From Bradyrhizobium xenonodulans (GTDB lineage Bacteria; Pseudomonadota; Alphaproteobacteria; Rhizobiales; Xanthobacteraceae): a DNA stretch of 64,000 nucleotides. Every line of letters starts with the position of its first letter. Within the stretch, counting starts at the first letter, position 1. The notes beneath the pieces were generated by a model, which worked only from the letters and a program-made list of their open reading frames with translations, was not told where the DNA came from and did not search any database. Shown here piece by piece: positions 55,665 through 64,000 of this stretch. The stretch spans positions 7,346,501-7,410,500 of the forward strand of contig NZ_CP089391.1 in NCBI RefSeq assembly GCF_027594865.1, given 5' to 3'. A program made the translations under genes and the position numbers.

Positions 55665-56175
55665 TGCAGTGCTCCGTCAGTTCAGGACCACGATTGCGCG
55701 ACAGGAACAGGCGCTTTCCGTCGCGGTCGGCCTCGATCACCAGCTCCCACTGTCCCGCTGCAACGCCGTGCGCGATGCCGCGGTAGCTGCCGCCGCCGCC
55801 CTCGATCATCTCGAGCACCTGGTCGGCTCTGCGATCAGTGGGACGCTCGAGCCGACCGAAGACAGACAATCCGGCAAGCGGCGCGCCGTCCTGCGCCTTT
55901 GCATCCAGGTTCAGCCGGGCCGTCCCGTCGGCCTGGCGCTCGATATGCGCAGCGACCTTCCAATCGCGCCTGTTCTGCTGATGCGCGGCCTGGATTTCCT
56001 TTTGATAGGCAAGGCTCGCACTATAGGCGCTGTCGACTTCGGTCCCCGGCAGCGTGGCGATGGCAAGCCGCATCATCACCGCGTTGACGCCGATCACGAC
56101 GGCAAAGAAAGAAACCACGGCGATCAGGACGAAGCGCCCGGTGATCGGCCGTATGGCGGATGAAGACGTTGTCAT
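55273..56175 (-). CDS. fixH: CcoH/FixH, reads through its normal stop after a 1-nt deletion
   Basis: FixH is a one-helix membrane protein for cbb3 assembly. ITGRFVLIAVVSFFAVVIGV is the helix, followed by EIQAAHQQNRRDWKVAAHIE and AAGQWELVIEADRDGKRLFL. Homologues end SRNRVVLN. Here the DNA reads CGTGGTCCTGAACTGA, one base short of what gives that end and the TGA. The frame thus continues 130 codons into fixI in another frame. Either a real frameshift at about 55690 or a sequencing error; the native end would be near 55677. Confidence 0.8.
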   Translation of the reverse strand: MTTSSSAIRPITGRFVLIAVVSFFAVVIGVNAVMMRLAIATLPGTEVDSAYSASLAYQKEIQAAHQQNRRDWKVAAHIERQADGTARLNLDAKAQDGAPLAGLSVFGRLERPTDRRADQVLEMIEGGGGSYRGIAHGVAAGQWELVIEADRDGKRLFLSRNRGPELTEHCNAVDDRFLTLSEEDGPGPPASRSRSRGHQLRGLHGQDRAQSVEDSGRDLGQGQSNGPPARAGVEGGRGRSRAVRRSSRRARLQGLSVRARRRRDEGGRARKCAAAAPGRRRLRGDERDDAVGAGLVRQSQ

Positions 56176-56193
56176 GTCCGGTATCCTCAGCAA

Positions 56194-57666
56194 TCAGGGC
56201 GTGACGAAATGATCGGTGGCGGAGGCAACCTCGCCAAGCCCGATGTCGGTGATGCGGAATTTCACCGGCTGGGTCTTCTCCACTTTTTCGTCGAAGGGTG
56301 CGGTCACCAGCACGCGCAGCTCGGTGGTGGCATCGCGTGCGAGGACGATCATCGGTCTGTCGGGCGTGACGGAATCGACGCCAACGATGTGGATTTGCCC
56401 ATTTGCGGGGCCGTCGACATCGACGGCAATCACGCGATCAAAACCGCGCTTGTTGAGAAAGCGCAGCGTATAACCGTTGCGGATCGCGCCGTTGCTGAGC
56501 TTGACCGCCACGGGGTTGCGGTCGTGCAGCACGTTGACATCCAGCAGCGACCGCGTCAGCAGCGCATCCAGCATCACCGCGCAGACCACGGTGATCAGCG
56601 ACGCATAGACCACCGTCCGGGCACGGATCGGCTTGTAGATCTCCGTCTTGCCGGCGGTCCGGCGCTGCATATTGATGTCGTTGTCGTAGCCGATCAGCCG
56701 CGCCGGCCGGCCGATCTTCCTCATCACGTTATCGCAGGCGTCGATGCAGAGACCGCACTGGATGCAGCCGAGCTGCGCGCCGTCGCGGATGTCAATGCTG
56801 GTCGGACAGACCGCCACGCACTGGTTGCAGTCGATGCAGTCACCGGCCCTCTCGCCCAGCGAGCGCAGGTGCAATCCCTTCTTCACCGAACAACGCGGCT
56901 CGCCGCGGTCGTACTTGTAGGTGACGTTGAGCGCCCACTCGTCGGTCAGTGCGGCCTGGATGCGCGGCCACGGGCACATGTAGAGACAGACCTGCTCCCG
57001 CGCGTGGCCGGCCAGGAGATAGGTCGAGGCCGTGAGGATGCCGATCCAGATGTAGGCGATTGCCGGCGCCTGGAAGGTGGCGAGGTCCTTCACCAGGCTC
57101 GGCGCGTCGGAAAAATAGAGCACCCAGGCGCCGCCGGTCCACCACGCGATCGTGATCCAGATCGCGTGCTTCAGCACGCGCCGCGCCAGGCGGTTGACCG
57201 TGATCGGACCGGCATCGGCCTTGATTCGCGCGCGGCGGTCGCCCTCGGTCCAGCGCTCCACCGCGTAGAGCAGGTCGGTCCACACCGTTTGGGGACAGAG
57301 GTAGCCACACCAGATGCGGCCGCCGAGCGCATTCATCAGGAACAACGTGAAGGCAGCGAGGATCAACAGCCCGGTGAGGTAGTAGATCTCCTGCGGCCAC
57401 AGCTCGATGAAGAAGAAATAGAAGCGCTGGTTGGGAAAATCGATCAGCACGGCCTGATCGGGCGCGCCAAGGCCGCGATTCCAGCGCAGCAACGGCAGCA
57501 GGTAATAGAGGCCGAGGCAGAACGCCATCAACCCCCATTTGGCTCGCCGGAAGGTGCCGGAAACCCGCTGGGGATAGATTTTCTTCTGGGGCGCATAGAG
57601 CGGCAGATCATCATCGCCGCTCATCAGCTGCTTCGGTGTGACGTTCTTGGTCATCGGAAGGCCCAT
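56194..57666 (-). CDS. fixG: CcoG/FixG, cupric reductase with two [4Fe-4S] clusters
   Basis: A 490-aa polytopic protein that reduces copper for cbb3 oxidase assembly. Two ferredoxin-like clusters are visible in CIDCNQCVAVCPTSIDI and CIQCGLCIDACDNVM; further Cys occur at IWCGYLCPQTVW and CLYMCPWPRIQ. A C-terminal Ig-like domain follows. The ATG at 57666 has GGGGG upstream; another ATG is 12 bp on. First gene of the fixGHIS part, 81 bp after fixP. Confidence 0.94.
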   Translation of the reverse strand: MGLPMTKNVTPKQLMSGDDDLPLYAPQKKIYPQRVSGTFRRAKWGLMAFCLGLYYLLPLLRWNRGLGAPDQAVLIDFPNQRFYFFFIELWPQEIYYLTGLLILAAFTLFLMNALGGRIWCGYLCPQTVWTDLLYAVERWTEGDRRARIKADAGPITVNRLARRVLKHAIWITIAWWTGGAWVLYFSDAPSLVKDLATFQAPAIAYIWIGILTASTYLLAGHAREQVCLYMCPWPRIQAALTDEWALNVTYKYDRGEPRCSVKKGLHLRSLGERAGDCIDCNQCVAVCPTSIDIRDGAQLGCIQCGLCIDACDNVMRKIGRPARLIGYDNDINMQRRTAGKTEIYKPIRARTVVYASLITVVCAVMLDALLTRSLLDVNVLHDRNPVAVKLSNGAIRNGYTLRFLNKRGFDRVIAVDVDGPANGQIHIVGVDSVTPDRPMIVLARDATTELRVLVTAPFDEKVEKTQPVKFRITDIGLGEVASATDHFVTP

Positions 57667-57747
57667 CAAAATCCCCCGATCAGGCTACATTCCCGCAAGG
57701 CGGTACGGCTCGAGGTGGGGCAACCGGCCAAACCTTGTCTGGGATTG

Positions 57748-58620
57748 CTATTTGCCGCCGCCCAGCGAATGGACGTAGACCGCCATCGCCTTGATGGTGG
57801 CGGGATCGAGCCGTCCTTCCCAGGCCGGCATCACGCCGGAGCGGCCCTGGCTGATGGTCTCGATCAGCGTCGCTTCGTCCGAGCCGTAGAGCCAGATCTT
57901 GTCGGTCAGGTTCGGTGCGCCCATCACCTGGTTGCCCTTGCCGCCGTCGCCGTGGCAGGCGACGCAATTCTCCGCAAAGATCTTCTCGCCCTTGGCGGCA
58001 TCAAAACCGTTGCGGGTCGACAGGCCGGACAGCGACCGCACGTAATTGGCGACCGTGACGATCTCGTCCGGCTTCAGCACGCCGTCCTTGCCGAAGGCGA
58101 GCATCTGGCCCTCATGCGTCTTGGCGTGACCGGAACGCGCGCCGAACTGGATGGTCTGCATGATCTGGTCGAGCGAGCCGCCCCAGAGCCAGTCGTCGTC
58201 GTTCAGATTTGGATAGCCCTTCGCGCCGGCGGCGCCGCTACCGTGACAGGGCGCACAATTGTCGCCGAACACCGCCTTGCCCCGCGCCCGCGCCAAGGTC
58301 AGGAGGGCTGGGTCCTTCTCGATGTCGGCAAGAGACGCGGTGCCAAGCGCCTTCATCTTTTCGCCGCGCAAAGCTTCGAGTTGGGCGAGATTCGCGGTAA
58401 CGGCGGCGCGATTGGTGGTGTGCAGGACGCCGGTCGTATAACCGCTCACCAGCGGCCACGCCGGATAGACCACCCAATAGCCGAAGGCCCAGATAATGGT
58501 GGCATAGAAAGTCAGCACCCACCAGCGGGGAAGCGGCGTGTTCAGCTCCTTGATGCCGTCCCATTCGTGGCCCGTGGTCAACCGGCCGGACACGCGGTCG
58601 ATGTCGTTGTGCGCGCTCAT
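57748..58620 (-). CDS. fixP: CcoP/FixP, di-heme cytochrome c subunit
   Basis: A 290-aa membrane-anchored subunit passing electrons to the oxidase core. One N-terminal helix (PRWWVLTFYATIIWAFGYWV) precedes two heme c sites, CAPCHGSG and CVACHGDGG, with Met ligands in downstream segments (HEGQMLAF; SGVMPAWEG). Length is normal. Follows fixQ with a 3-nt gap. Confidence 0.95.
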   Translation of the reverse strand: MSAHNDIDRVSGRLTTGHEWDGIKELNTPLPRWWVLTFYATIIWAFGYWVVYPAWPLVSGYTTGVLHTTNRAAVTANLAQLEALRGEKMKALGTASLADIEKDPALLTLARARGKAVFGDNCAPCHGSGAAGAKGYPNLNDDDWLWGGSLDQIMQTIQFGARSGHAKTHEGQMLAFGKDGVLKPDEIVTVANYVRSLSGLSTRNGFDAAKGEKIFAENCVACHGDGGKGNQVMGAPNLTDKIWLYGSDEATLIETISQGRSGVMPAWEGRLDPATIKAMAVYVHSLGGGK

Positions 58621-58623
58621 CTG

Positions 58624-58788
58624 TCAATCCTCCCGCAGCGGCATTTTCGCCGCGGCATCGAACGGCGCCTTGTTGCGGGGACGCAGCGCGTGAAAGACGA
58701 TGGCAAGGAAGATGCCGACGAAGATCGGCGTCCAGAAATTGAGCACAAACTGCGACACCAGGTTTTCAACGGAGACAATCGCCTTCAT
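58624..58788 (-). CDS. fixQ: CcoQ/FixQ, small cbb3 oxidase subunit
   Basis: A 54-aa single-helix protein that stabilises the complex: MKAIVSVENLVSQFVLNFWT, PIFVGIFLAIVFHALRPRNK and APFDAAAKMPLRED. The FHALRPRNK motif after the helix is typical. It lies between fixO and fixP, as usual. Confidence 0.93.
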   Translation of the reverse strand: MKAIVSVENLVSQFVLNFWTPIFVGIFLAIVFHALRPRNKAPFDAAAKMPLRED

Positions 58789-58800
58789 CACAAAACACCT

Positions 58801-59535
58801 TCAACGCAGATTGGCTTTTTCGTCATAGAGCTTGAAGTCGACCAGCGTCCCCAGCATCTGCAGGTAAGCGACCAGCGCATCGAGTTCGGTGGGTTCGCCC
58901 GCCTTGCCGTCGAAGTTGCGGACAACCGCATTTGGATAGCGCTTCTGGAACGCTTCGGCGTCCGCACCATCGGGATCGAGCTGAGCCTTGAGGTCGGCTT
59001 TGGCATTGGCGATCTGGTCGTCGGTATAGGGTACGCCGATCGCGCGGCTGGTCCGCAGATGCGCGGCGACGTCCTCGAGCTCGAGTTCGGTCGCAGCCAG
59101 CGATGGATACCCCGGCATCACCGACTGCGGCACGATCGCCCGCGGATTGATCAGGTGCCGGACATGCCAATCATCGGAATATTTGGCGCCGACGCGGGCG
59201 AGATCGGGACCCGTCCGCTTCGATCCCCACTGGAAGGGGTGATCGTACATGCTCTCGGCGGCCAGCGAGTAGTGGCCGTAGCGCTCCACTTCGTCGCGCA
59301 ATGGGCGGATCATCTGCGAATGGCAGAGATAGCAACCCTCGCGGACATAGATGTTGCGCCCGGCAAGCTCGAGCGGCGTATAGGGACGGACACCGTCGAC
59401 CACCTCGATCGTGCTCTTGAGATAGAACAGCGGCGTGATTTCGACGAGACCACCGATCGCGATGACCACGAGGATTCCACCGATCAGGATGGTCGCGTTC
59501 TTCTCGAAGATCTTGTGTCGATTCCAGAAGGACAT
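58801..59535 (-). CDS. fixO: CcoO/FixO, mono-heme cytochrome c subunit
   Basis: A 244-aa subunit. N-terminal anchor [20 protein letters not shown], heme site [12 protein letters not shown], and blocks [14 protein letters not shown] and [24 protein letters not shown] with the Met ligand. Eight bases separate it from fixN. Normal length. Confidence 0.95.
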   Translation of the reverse strand: MSFWNRHKIFEKNATILIGGILVVIAIGGLVEITPLFYLKSTIEVVDGVRPYTPLELAGRNIYVREGCYLCHSQMIRPLRDEVERYGHYSLAAESMYDHPFQWGSKRTGPDLARVGAKYSDDWHVRHLINPRAIVPQSVMPGYPSLAATELELEDVAAHLRTSRAIGVPYTDDQIANAKADLKAQLDPDGADAEAFQKRYPNAVVRNFDGKAGEPTELDALVAYLQMLGTLVDFKLYDEKANLR

Positions 59536-59543
59536 GGGATGAC

Positions 59544-61199
59544 CTACTCGGCAGGCTGGAGCCGTCCGGCGGCTCGTGCCACCTCGGCTTCGCCGGCCCT
59601 GACGGTCATCCAGAGATTGAAGGCCATGATCAGCGCGCCGATCAGGAACAACGCGCCGCCGGCTGCACGGATGATGTAGAAGGGATGCATGGCCTCGACG
59701 GTCTCGATAAAGGAATATTCAAGGAAGCCGAGCGAGGTGTAAGCGCGCCACATCAGGCCCTGCAGGATTCCCGACACCCACATGGCGGAAATGTAGAGCA
59801 CGATGCCGAGGGTAGCGATCCAGAAGTGCCAGTTGACCAGCTTGAGGCTGTAGAGCCTGTTGCGATTCCACGCCCACGGCACCAGACAGTACAGCGCGCC
59901 GAAGGAGACGAAGCCAACCCAGCCGAGCGCGCCGGAATGCACGTGGCCGATGGTCCAGTCGGTGTAGTGGCTGAGCGAGTTGACGACCTTGATCGCCATC
60001 ATCGGGCCTTCGAACGTCGACATGCCGTAAAAGGCGACGGAGACGACGAGCATGCGCAGCACCGGATCGGTGCGCAGCTTGTCCCAGGCGCCGGACAAGG
60101 TCATGAGCCCGTTAATCATGCCGCCCCAGGAGGGCATCCACAGCATGATCGAAAAGGTCATGCCCAGCGTCTGCGCCCAGTCAGGCAGCGCGGTATAGTG
60201 CAGATGGTGCGGGCCAGCCCAGATGTAGAGGAAGATCAGCGCCCAGAAATGGATGATGGAAAGCCGATAGGAATAGATCGGCCGCTCGGCGCGCTTCGGG
60301 ATGAAGTAATACATGATGGCAAGGAAGCCGGCGGTCAGGAAGAAGCCGACCGCATTGTGGCCGTACCACCATTGGAACATGGCATCCTGAACACCACCCC
60401 AGGCAATGTAGGACTTCGAGCCGAACACAGAGACCGGCAGCGCGGGGTTGTTGCCGAGGTGCAGCACGGCGATCGTGACGATAAACGCGAGATAGAACCA
60501 GTTGGCGACGAAGATGTGCGGTTCCTTGCGCTTGACCAGCGTCATCAGGAACACCAGCAGATAAGTCACCCAAACGATTGTCAGCCACAGATCGGCGTAC
60601 CACTCGGGCTCCGCATATTCCTTGGACTGGGTGACGCCGAGCAGATAGCCGGTGCCGGCGATCAGAATAAAGAAGTTGTAACCGAGCACGACGAACCAGG
60701 GCGCGAGATCGCCGGCAAGGCGCGTGCGGCAGGTCTTTTGCACGACGTAGAACGAGGTCGCGATCAGGACGTTGCCGCCGAACGCGAAGATCACGGCCGA
60801 CGTGTGCAGCGGTCGCAGACGGCCGAAGGTGGTCCAGGGGAGATCGAGATTAAGCGCGGGCCATGCCAGTTGCGAGGCGATGATCAGCCCGACGGCAAAG
60901 CCGGCAATGCCCCAGAACATCGCCGCCACAGATGCGAACTTGATCGGTCCTAGGTTGTAGTTGGGACGCCCGTTGATCTCCTGCGGCGGCAGTTTGGCCG
61001 GACGATCATAGTAGCGGTTGAGGATCGAAAACGCAGCCGCGATGCTGGCGGCGCATCCAAGCGACGCGTGAAAGGCGAACGGGGCGTCATGCGCGAATCC
61101 CGCACCGATCAGGCACAGGAATGCGAGCACCGCAAACAGCGGCCACAACACCGTTTCTCCGATCGTCATCGATTTTGCGCCAGCGGAGACGTTCGTCAT
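59544..61199 (-). CDS. fixN: CcoN/FixN, cbb3 oxidase catalytic subunit
   Basis: A 551-aa heme-copper oxidase with 12 or more helices; reduces O2 at very low concentration and pumps protons. Histidine ligands are seen in [42 protein letters not shown] and [17 protein letters not shown]. ATGs at 61199 and 61169 are possible. A perfect FixK box is centred 57 bp upstream of the first. It heads the fixNOQP operon. Confidence 0.96.
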   Translation of the reverse strand: MTNVSAGAKSMTIGETVLWPLFAVLAFLCLIGAGFAHDAPFAFHASLGCAASIAAAFSILNRYYDRPAKLPPQEINGRPNYNLGPIKFASVAAMFWGIAGFAVGLIIASQLAWPALNLDLPWTTFGRLRPLHTSAVIFAFGGNVLIATSFYVVQKTCRTRLAGDLAPWFVVLGYNFFILIAGTGYLLGVTQSKEYAEPEWYADLWLTIVWVTYLLVFLMTLVKRKEPHIFVANWFYLAFIVTIAVLHLGNNPALPVSVFGSKSYIAWGGVQDAMFQWWYGHNAVGFFLTAGFLAIMYYFIPKRAERPIYSYRLSIIHFWALIFLYIWAGPHHLHYTALPDWAQTLGMTFSIMLWMPSWGGMINGLMTLSGAWDKLRTDPVLRMLVVSVAFYGMSTFEGPMMAIKVVNSLSHYTDWTIGHVHSGALGWVGFVSFGALYCLVPWAWNRNRLYSLKLVNWHFWIATLGIVLYISAMWVSGILQGLMWRAYTSLGFLEYSFIETVEAMHPFYIIRAAGGALFLIGALIMAFNLWMTVRAGEAEVARAAGRLQPAE

Positions 61200-61249
61200 G
61201 GTGCGACATCCTCGAGGAGTGGATCAGGGAGGCACGCGCCGCGCCCGGG

Positions 61250-61263
61250 TTGATCGAGATCAA
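61250..61263. promoter_or_regulatory. FixK/FNR box upstream of fixN
   Basis: TTGATCGAGATCAA, a perfect TTGAT-N4-ATCAA. Centred about 57 bp upstream of the fixN ATG, which fits activation from -41.5. It overlaps the stop codon of the DUF6455 gene. Confidence 0.92.
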
Positions 61264-61709
61264 TTGCGGGTGGCGGGGACCGGCAGAACCGGTGGGGCGC
61301 ACCGCCGCACATCGTCCGCTAACGCGCGCAGCGTCTGCTCATTTGGGCAGTATTTTGCTGGGCTCGCTTGCCGCTCGTGATTCAAGTCCCGGGCGCAGCG
61401 CGCCTTGGACGAGCATTGGCAGCACACGCGTCGCAGATCGCGGAGCACGTCACCGCGAGATGCTTCCAGGTCGTCCTCGGCAAGGCCCGCATGGGAGAGG
61501 CGCCTGCTCAGGGACTGAAGCGAACCCGAAGGCTTCAAGATCAGCGCAGCGAGCTCCGTCCTGGAAAGATTCAGCTCGCGCGCGATAACCTCGATCTCCC
61601 GCGGGTCCAGGCGCTGCAACTCGTTCCTGCGATCCATGACGCCCTTCAAGCAGTCACGGAGATTGCCGAACAGTGTGCTGCCCGTCTTGCCGGCCGCTTC
61701 AATCAACAT
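61260..61709 (-). CDS. DUF6455 family protein
   Basis: A 149-aa protein. The N-terminal helical part contains REIEVIARELNLSRTELAAL. The C-terminal Cys pattern of DUF6455 is CCQCSSKARCARDL followed by PAKYCPNEQTLRAL, likely a metal site. Function unknown, but such genes recur near hemN and fix genes. A perfect FixK box lies 60 bp upstream. Its TGA is within the fixN FixK box. Confidence 0.8.
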   Translation of the reverse strand: MLIEAAGKTGSTLFGNLRDCLKGVMDRRNELQRLDPREIEVIARELNLSRTELAALILKPSGSLQSLSRRLSHAGLAEDDLEASRGDVLRDLRRVCCQCSSKARCARDLNHERQASPAKYCPNEQTLRALADDVRRCAPPVLPVPATRN

Positions 61710-61768
61710 TTGACGATGTGTGCCCTTTTTTTCCGGTGACGTCTTAAATCCACCAAGGGGCTTTGTCG

Positions 61769-61782
61769 TTGATGCAGATCAA
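61769..61782. promoter_or_regulatory. FixK/FNR box upstream of the DUF6455 gene
   Basis: TTGATGCAGATCAA, perfect, 60-73 bp upstream of the ATG at 61709 and overlapping the hemN stop codon. Confidence 0.9.
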
Positions 61783-63092
61783 ATTGCCTTGCTGAACTGT
61801 GCGGCGCGCGAGCAGCTGTAGGTATCGAAAGTTGCGGCGATGACGCGAACGACGGCCCGGCCAGCTTGCGTTATTGTCAATTTCGCGCCCTCGATCTCGA
61901 CCAGCCCCTCCGATTGCATCGGTGTCATCCTCGCCATTTCATTGCGAAAATCGGCATTTGGCGCGACTTCATCGAGATCGACGGTGAAATCGCACATCAG
62001 CCGCTCGATGATTCGCGCGCGCTGCCGGTCGTTTTCATCGCGCCGGCATCCCCTGGCAGAGGCGAGTGAGCCCGCCTCGATGGCGCCGATGTATCTTGGA
62101 ACATCCGCGACGTTCTGCACGAAGCCGTCCGCGAAAGTCGATATTGAGGAGGCGCCGAGCCCAAGAAGGACGCCGCTGGCATCCTCGGTATAACCCTGGA
62201 AATTGCGATGCAGCTTCCCGCCTGCCGCAGCCCTTGCGAGCGCATCGCCAGGCCTGGCAAAATGATCCATGCCGATTCTCACATAGCCGGCGGAAATCAG
62301 CTCCTCGGACATGACCTCGGCCTGCTCGATGCGCTGATCCTGCGACGGCAGCCCGGCTTCGTCGATCCGCCGCTGGTTGGCCTTGAACCGCGGCAGATGC
62401 GCATAGCCGAAACAGGCGATGCGGTCCGGCCCCATCGCCGCAACCGAGGCGCAGGTCTTTCGAACCGAGTCGGCGGTCTGCAGCGGCAGCCCATACATCA
62501 GATCGACGTTCAAATTTCCGATTCCGGTTGACCGCAATCGCTCGACGGCCGCCTCGATGACAACGCGTGGCTGAAGGCGGCCGATCGCGGCCTGGACTAA
62601 AGGATTGACGTCCTGCACGCCCAGACTTGCACGGCTGACGCCGAGTTCCGCCAGAGCGTCCACGGAGGCGACAGCCACGTGACGTGGATCCAGTTCGATC
62701 GCGTGCTCGAGGCCGTTGGCGAACGGGAATTGACGGCGGAGTGCGGCGACGACCGATCGCAAGCCGCTAGGTCCGAGAATGCCGGGCGTGCCGCCGCCCC
62801 AGTGCAGCCTGGCAATTTCAGGCCTCGCCCCGACCAGGCTCGCAACAAGATCGATCTCGGCTTCAAGCGCGCGGCGATAGCCATCGATCACATCGTCACG
62901 TACCGCCATCTTGGTGTTGCAGCCGCAGTAGAGGCATATCTTTCGGCAATAAGGCACGTGAAGATAGACCGAGACGGCCTGACGCGCGTTGAGGCCGGCG
63001 AGCCAAGTCTCGTGGTCTTTCGCGCCAACCTCAGGCGAGAAATCGGCGGCGGTCGGATAAGACGTATAGCGCGGCACATTGTGTGCCCGCAT
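61779..63092 (-). CDS. hemN: Oxygen-independent coproporphyrinogen III dehydrogenase
   Basis: A 437-aa radical-SAM enzyme for heme synthesis without oxygen; supplies heme to cbb3 oxidase under micro-oxia. N-terminal VPRYTSYPTAADFSPEVG, SAM cluster CRKICLYCGC (CxxxCxxC plus the HemN-type extra Cys), LHWGGGTPG and ELDPRHV. FixK controls hemN in Bradyrhizobium; here a near-consensus box lies farther upstream of the small gene 63130-63357 and may serve both. Confidence 0.94.
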   Translation of the reverse strand: MRAHNVPRYTSYPTAADFSPEVGAKDHETWLAGLNARQAVSVYLHVPYCRKICLYCGCNTKMAVRDDVIDGYRRALEAEIDLVASLVGARPEIARLHWGGGTPGILGPSGLRSVVAALRRQFPFANGLEHAIELDPRHVAVASVDALAELGVSRASLGVQDVNPLVQAAIGRLQPRVVIEAAVERLRSTGIGNLNVDLMYGLPLQTADSVRKTCASVAAMGPDRIACFGYAHLPRFKANQRRIDEAGLPSQDQRIEQAEVMSEELISAGYVRIGMDHFARPGDALARAAAGGKLHRNFQGYTEDASGVLLGLGASSISTFADGFVQNVADVPRYIGAIEAGSLASARGCRRDENDRQRARIIERLMCDFTVDLDEVAPNADFRNEMARMTPMQSEGLVEIEGAKLTITQAGRAVVRVIAATFDTYSCSRAAQFSKAI

Positions 63093-63129
63093 AGCGGCGC
63101 ACGACGGGGTTCAAGACGCATCGACCTTG

Positions 63130-63357
63130 CTAGGGGGCCCGGGCCCGCTCCAGCGCGGTCGGCGCCCGGAATTCGACGGCATCCGCGAAGATCGTCCAGT
63201 CGTGGACGTGCCTCTGCCTGCAGAAGTCCGCTTCCGATCGTCGCACCGCTTCCGTCAGGGACGGAGCTTCGATGGTGAACGCCGCCTGGCAAGCACGATG
63301 CTCGTGCCCAGTGTCGTCGCAGACGGTCTTGATGAAGCGCACCTCAAATAAGGGCAT
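63130..63357 (-). CDS. Small hypothetical protein upstream of hemN
   Basis: A 75-aa protein (MPLFEVRFIKTVCDDTGHEH, RACQAAFTIEAPSLTEAVRR, SEADFCRQRHVHDWTIFADA) with a good AGGAG site. The alternating pattern suggests an alpha/beta ferredoxin-like fold. Two Cys and several His could bind metal. Near-consensus FixK box about 50 bp upstream. Function unknown. Confidence 0.7.
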   Translation of the reverse strand: MPLFEVRFIKTVCDDTGHEHRACQAAFTIEAPSLTEAVRRSEADFCRQRHVHDWTIFADAVEFRAPTALERARAP

Positions 63358-63405
63358 TATGTTCTCCTATTTGCCGACATGTCGCTCAGAACCGGAGCGA
63401 AGTCC

Positions 63406-63419
63406 TTGAGCAAGATCAA
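63406..63419. promoter_or_regulatory. Near-consensus FixK box
   Basis: TTGAGCAAGATCAA, one mismatch to TTGAT-N4-ATCAA, 49-62 bp upstream of the ATG at 63357. Likely drives that gene and possibly hemN. Confidence 0.75.
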
Positions 63420-63848
63420 TCAGACATCGCGCCCGATCGCCCATCCCACTGCAACAACGGCAAAGCCGATGATCAGGATGACAGCAACGAAACTCACAAC
63501 GGGACCAAGACCCCAGCCGTCATTTGCAACTGATAACCCAACATCAAGCGTCGGGAACTGCCCGGAAAGCTCGCGGGTTAAACCATGGCTCCACCTCGCC
63601 TGTCGACTGCAGCCGGCTCCGGGTCCAACTCGTTCACTGTGTTGCATGACGGACGCGATCGGCCGAGACGCTGAAGGCGCGACGCGGCTTGTCTTCACTT
63701 CTCGGATGGCTCCGACCGAACCATCCAGCCGTCCATAAGTGGACAGCCCGAAGACGCCATAAGGCGAGCAAAAGAGAAAGGGCGCGGTCGCCAGCCGATT
63801 GGCGGCGATAAAGGCCGTAAGACATAGGCCTTCGAACGCAAGGTCCAT
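63420..63848 (-). CDS. Hypothetical protein with C-terminal membrane helix
   Basis: A 142-aa frame starting 2 bp after a tiny coupled frame. The C-terminus is a clear helix (VVSFVAVILIIGFAVVAVGW); the middle looks poorly conserved (QHSERVGPGAGCSRQARWSH) and could be non-native. Perhaps only the last part is a real small membrane protein. It lies downstream of a perfect FixK box. Confidence 0.35.
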   Translation of the reverse strand: MDLAFEGLCLTAFIAANRLATAPFLFCSPYGVFGLSTYGRLDGSVGAIREVKTSRVAPSASRPIASVMQHSERVGPGAGCSRQARWSHGLTRELSGQFPTLDVGLSVANDGWGLGPVVSFVAVILIIGFAVVAVGWAIGRDV

Positions 63849-63850
63849 TC

Positions 63851-63907
63851 TTAGGCGATCGCGGCAAAGCCGACGACGGCGTGGACCACTTCCAATATTT
63901 GGGGCAT
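63851..63907 (-). CDS. 18-aa peptide frame with a strong ribosome-binding site
   Basis: MPQILEVVHAVVGFAAIA, preceded by GGGAGGCGGGAC (SD to ATG spacing 6) and lying 56 bp after a perfect FixK box. Amphipathic to hydrophobic. It could be a leader peptide, a membrane micropeptide, or the start of a gene cut by mutation. Confidence 0.4.
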   Translation of the reverse strand: MPQILEVVHAVVGFAAIA

Positions 63908-63962
63908 GTCCCGCCTCCCGGTTTCGCTAAGAGATCCTTAGCCCGGGGGAACGGTGCGCGCG

Positions 63963-63976
63963 TTGATCTCAATCAA
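63963..63976. promoter_or_regulatory. FixK/FNR box at the right end
   Basis: TTGATCTCAATCAA, perfect. The 18-aa frame lies 56 bp downstream on the minus strand. The box is symmetric, so genes beyond the right edge could also use it. Confidence 0.9.
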
Positions 63977-64000
63977 CTGTCGCTATCACTTGATCCAGTT

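Noticed and set aside
56209..59679. Very long plus-strand open frame (over 1100 codons)
   Set aside because: It is antisense to fixG, fixP, fixQ and fixO, whose motifs are complete. The translated product is low-complexity (His, Arg, Ala, Asp) as expected for a GC-rich shadow frame.
63420..63972. Overlapping longer frame at the right end as an additional gene
   Set aside because: It overlaps the perfect FixK box and the 18-aa frame and has no ribosome-binding site.

Overview
The window looks like part of a symbiotic or integrative region of a Bradyrhizobium-like alphaproteobacterium. It is GC-rich, carries the rhizobial cbb3 oxidase cluster (fixNOQP-fixGHIS) with perfect FixK boxes, holds a bacterial gibberellin operon of the type found on rhizobial symbiosis islands, and has core genes of a rhizobial integrative and conjugative element (ICE). 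I see no tRNA, rRNA or CRISPR array. The species assignment is an inference.

Layout. 1-9968 (mostly minus) is a conjugation and replication block: TraG/VirD4 coupling protein (cut by the left edge), DUF3363 relaxase, lytic transglycosylase, TraF-type S26 peptidase, DUF2840 and RepA with three iteron-like repeats. Two unrelated IS110 elements interrupt it, and the parA gene usual for this order is missing. 9985-11939 is an excision/transfer switch like that of ICEMlSymR7A: an AlpA/RdfS-like factor, DUF6499 plus DUF2285 frames that need a +1 shift to make an FseA-like activator, a stand-alone DUF2285 protein (QseM-like) and a divergent HTH regulator (QseC-like). 12190-17280 holds a parB relic, a decaying hipBA operon and an accessory FtsZ without C-terminal tail. 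17897-19157 and 22650-23910 are a near-identical 1.26-kb direct repeat (DUF736 gene and leader). Between them lie an intact hipBA with four phased operators and a second, diverged FseA/QseM/QseC switch. 24224-25156 is a DUF2493 gene with a large stem-loop leader.

25748-36706 is the gibberellin region. A stand-alone geranylgeranyl diphosphate synthase on the minus strand is followed by IS debris and a CYP115 relic. The plus-strand operon is CYP112, CYP114, ferredoxin, SDR, CYP117, (decayed ggps position), CPS, KS. Known functions of these families predict GA9 as end product, because the CYP115 step to GA4 is broken. 37282-49925 (mostly minus) holds element-maintenance genes: a small multidrug-resistance-type transporter, Toprim primase-like protein, strawberry-notch helicase/methyltransferase, ParB, a truncated parB copy and ArdC. 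The strawberry-notch gene, both parB copies and ardC share a foldable leader. A ferritin-like di-iron protein sits among them.

50671-64000 is the micro-oxic respiration block, all minus except two small exported-protein genes: a FixK-like regulator, fixS, fixI, fixH (frameshifted at its stop), fixG, fixP, fixQ, fixO, fixN, a DUF6455 protein, hemN and small unknown genes. Four FixK boxes (three perfect) lie upstream of fixN, the DUF6455 gene, the small gene before hemN, and the right-most small genes.
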